A stretch of 64,000 bases of DNA from Mallotus nudiflorus (Eukaryota; Streptophyta; Magnoliopsida; Malpighiales; Euphorbiaceae): the NCBI GenBank assembly GCA_947683625.1, contig CANTUR010000145.1:1257501-1321500 (forward strand), in the 5' to 3' direction. The notes below the pieces were generated by a model. It worked only from the letters and a program-made list of their open reading frames with translations, was not told the DNA's origin and ran no database searches. Shown here piece after piece: positions 63,036 to 64,000 of the stretch; within the stretch, counting starts at the first letter, position 1, and each line of letters opens with the position of its first letter. Position numbers and translations under genes: made by a program.

Positions 63036-63076
<41 letters not shown>
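63036..63076. repeat. (AT)n tract inside solo LTR G
   Basis: About 40 bp of alternating A and T near the LTR end. Confidence 0.9.
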
Positions 63077-63079
<3 letters not shown>

Positions 63080-63542
63080 AATGCTCGATTGTTATGATTT
63101 AGATTGCATGTATATATAGTATAATAATTCACTCAGTGAGGTCTGACCCCCCTCAATTATTTTTTTTCAAGAGATCCTATATCGTCAGACCTTAGTAGTA
63201 GAGTTTCTCGCCGATGTTCTTCCGTTCCGGCTATTTTACGTAAATGTATATTTTGAACTCTGATTTGTATTCTAGAAATTGCAGTAATAATATTGTTGTA
63301 TCGGAAGAATATTAAATACTCTGAGAATTTGTATTTGAACATTGTTCGAATGTGTATTTATTTAAGAAAGAATTTGAAGTATTTATTGTATATAATAATT
63401 CGAATAAATTTTAATTTTATCATACTTTTTATTTATTTATTTATTATATGATTTTATTTTTCTAAAGATTGTTACGGATTCTGAATTTAAAAAAATTTTC
63501 GTTTTGTAGCGTCGGTTATGACTTCTAATTTAATTCACTACA

Positions 63543-63921
63543 ACTGAATTCTAAGGCAGAGGTTTTAAGGTACAGGTTATCGGGGAGAGGGGGGGGAGGG
63601 GGTTAATTTGGCTAAGGCCACGATTATTTTCCACTGAAAAATTGTGATTTACAGAGACTGAAACGTCCCGGTCTGTCTCAAAATATTTGTAATTTCTTGA
63701 ATCAATCATTATCAGTGTCTAACCCCTCCAAAAGTGGAAATGCAAATGTAAACGCCAACGGATCTCTGCTTCACCACAAATTCATGATATTACTACTCCA
63801 TAAATACAGCAACATCAAAATTCATGATACCACCAAACCATAAAAACAGCAACAACAAGAAGTACTAGAACTATAAAGAACTAGTAAAAGAATAAAAGCT
63901 TTTAGAAAAAAAAGGAAAAAA
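63543..63921. other. Spacer with G-rich run, possible 3' UTR of a minus-strand gene
   Basis: It contains a G-run cluster at 63582-63602. The remainder is less AT-biased than the LTRs and has CAACA-type simple sequence (63805-63860). It may be the 3' UTR of the partial gene that follows. Confidence 0.35.
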
Positions 63922-64000
63922 TCATATCTTTGAGAATGCAATCCTTGCAGCTAAACTTGCCTCTCCCCATTTACAATTCTCCAGTAACAGCTTCACAAAA
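63922..64000 (-). CDS. Possible C-terminal end of an unidentified gene (partial)
   Basis: Reading in from the right edge on the minus strand, 25 codons are open (FVKLLLENCKWGE..., ending ARIAFSKI). A TGA follows at 63922-63924. The composition is protein-like: mixed, amphipathic, not low-complexity. It stands out from the AT-rich surroundings. I do not recognise the family. It may equally be chance, as only 79 bp are visible. Confidence 0.3.
   Translation of the reverse strand, partial: FVKLLLENCKWGEASLAARIAFSKI

Larger units (their letters stand above)
59520..63542 (+). mobile_element. Solo LTR G: old, divergent chromovirus LTR
   Basis: It starts TGTAATATCCCGAG. Its last 36 bases align without gaps to the ends of LTRs A and B, mostly through C-to-T and G-to-A changes (..TTCACTACA at 63542). 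The internal landmarks are in the usual order: C-rich section (60160-60400), TTTTACAG..GTAAAACG hairpin (61470-61522), CTAGTGGGCAGCACTA (62488-62505) and stem-loop pairs (62609-62850). At 4.0 kb it is longer than its relatives through extra GGTATATTTT-type sequence at 61800-62400. No convincing target duplication was seen (ATTGT against ACTGA). No primer site follows, so I call it solo. Confidence 0.82.

Noticed and set aside
63543..63547. Target duplication for solo LTR G (ATTGT on the left against ACTGA on the right)
   Set aside because: Only three of five bases agree; not claimed.

Overview
The window looks like a eudicot plant nuclear genome. It is AT-rich, full of (AT)n tracts and nested LTR retrotransposons, and holds one well-supported host gene with short GT-AG introns. 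The species cannot be read from the sequence. No prokaryotic genes, CRISPR arrays, rRNAs or intact tRNAs were seen.

Layout. (1) 1-15.3 kb: remnant A of a long-LTR chromovirus (Ty3/gypsy, Tekay/Del-like), with 5' LTR, initiator-Met primer site and gag. A near-complete sibling, B (3147-14611), is inserted inside A's gag. B has 3.24-kb LTRs, a GGATC target duplication and one gag-pol frame with six stops but no frameshift. (2) 16.2-24.8 kb: a minus-strand sibling, C, internally deleted and split by solo LTR D. (3) 25.9-26.4 kb: a hAT-like MITE. (4) 26.4-46.1 kb: a degenerate Tat/Ogre-type element, E, about 16.6 kb once solo LTR F (42723-45796) is removed. Between integrase and 3' LTR it carries an antisense, apparently spliced plant-mobile-domain-like gene relic, a second antisense relic, and two tandem-repeat arrays. 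Its LTRs and 3' region are sprinkled with 14-bp palindromes of the type GAGGCGATCGCCTC. (5) 46.3-47.8 kb: a second hAT-like MITE and a Tourist-like MITE. (6) 48.7-53.5 kb, minus strand: an 11-exon DDB2 gene (UV-damage recognition), complete at 554 codons plus stop, with a Tourist-like MITE in its last intron. (7) 54-59.5 kb: unclassified repeats, a 129-bp tandem duplication and long (AT)n. (8) 59.5-63.5 kb: an old, divergent solo LTR, G, of the chromovirus family. (9) The last 80 bp may be the 3' end of another minus-strand gene.

How it fits together. The only probable working gene is DDB2; the rest is layered retroelement history. B is younger than A, D younger than C, and F younger than E. 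Deletions, solo-LTR formation and CAG-to-TAG nonsense changes (as expected from methylated-cytosine decay) have inactivated the elements. The most interesting unexplained signals are conserved stem-loop and palindrome modules shared by all the chromovirus LTRs, and the palindrome family plus antisense gene of element E.
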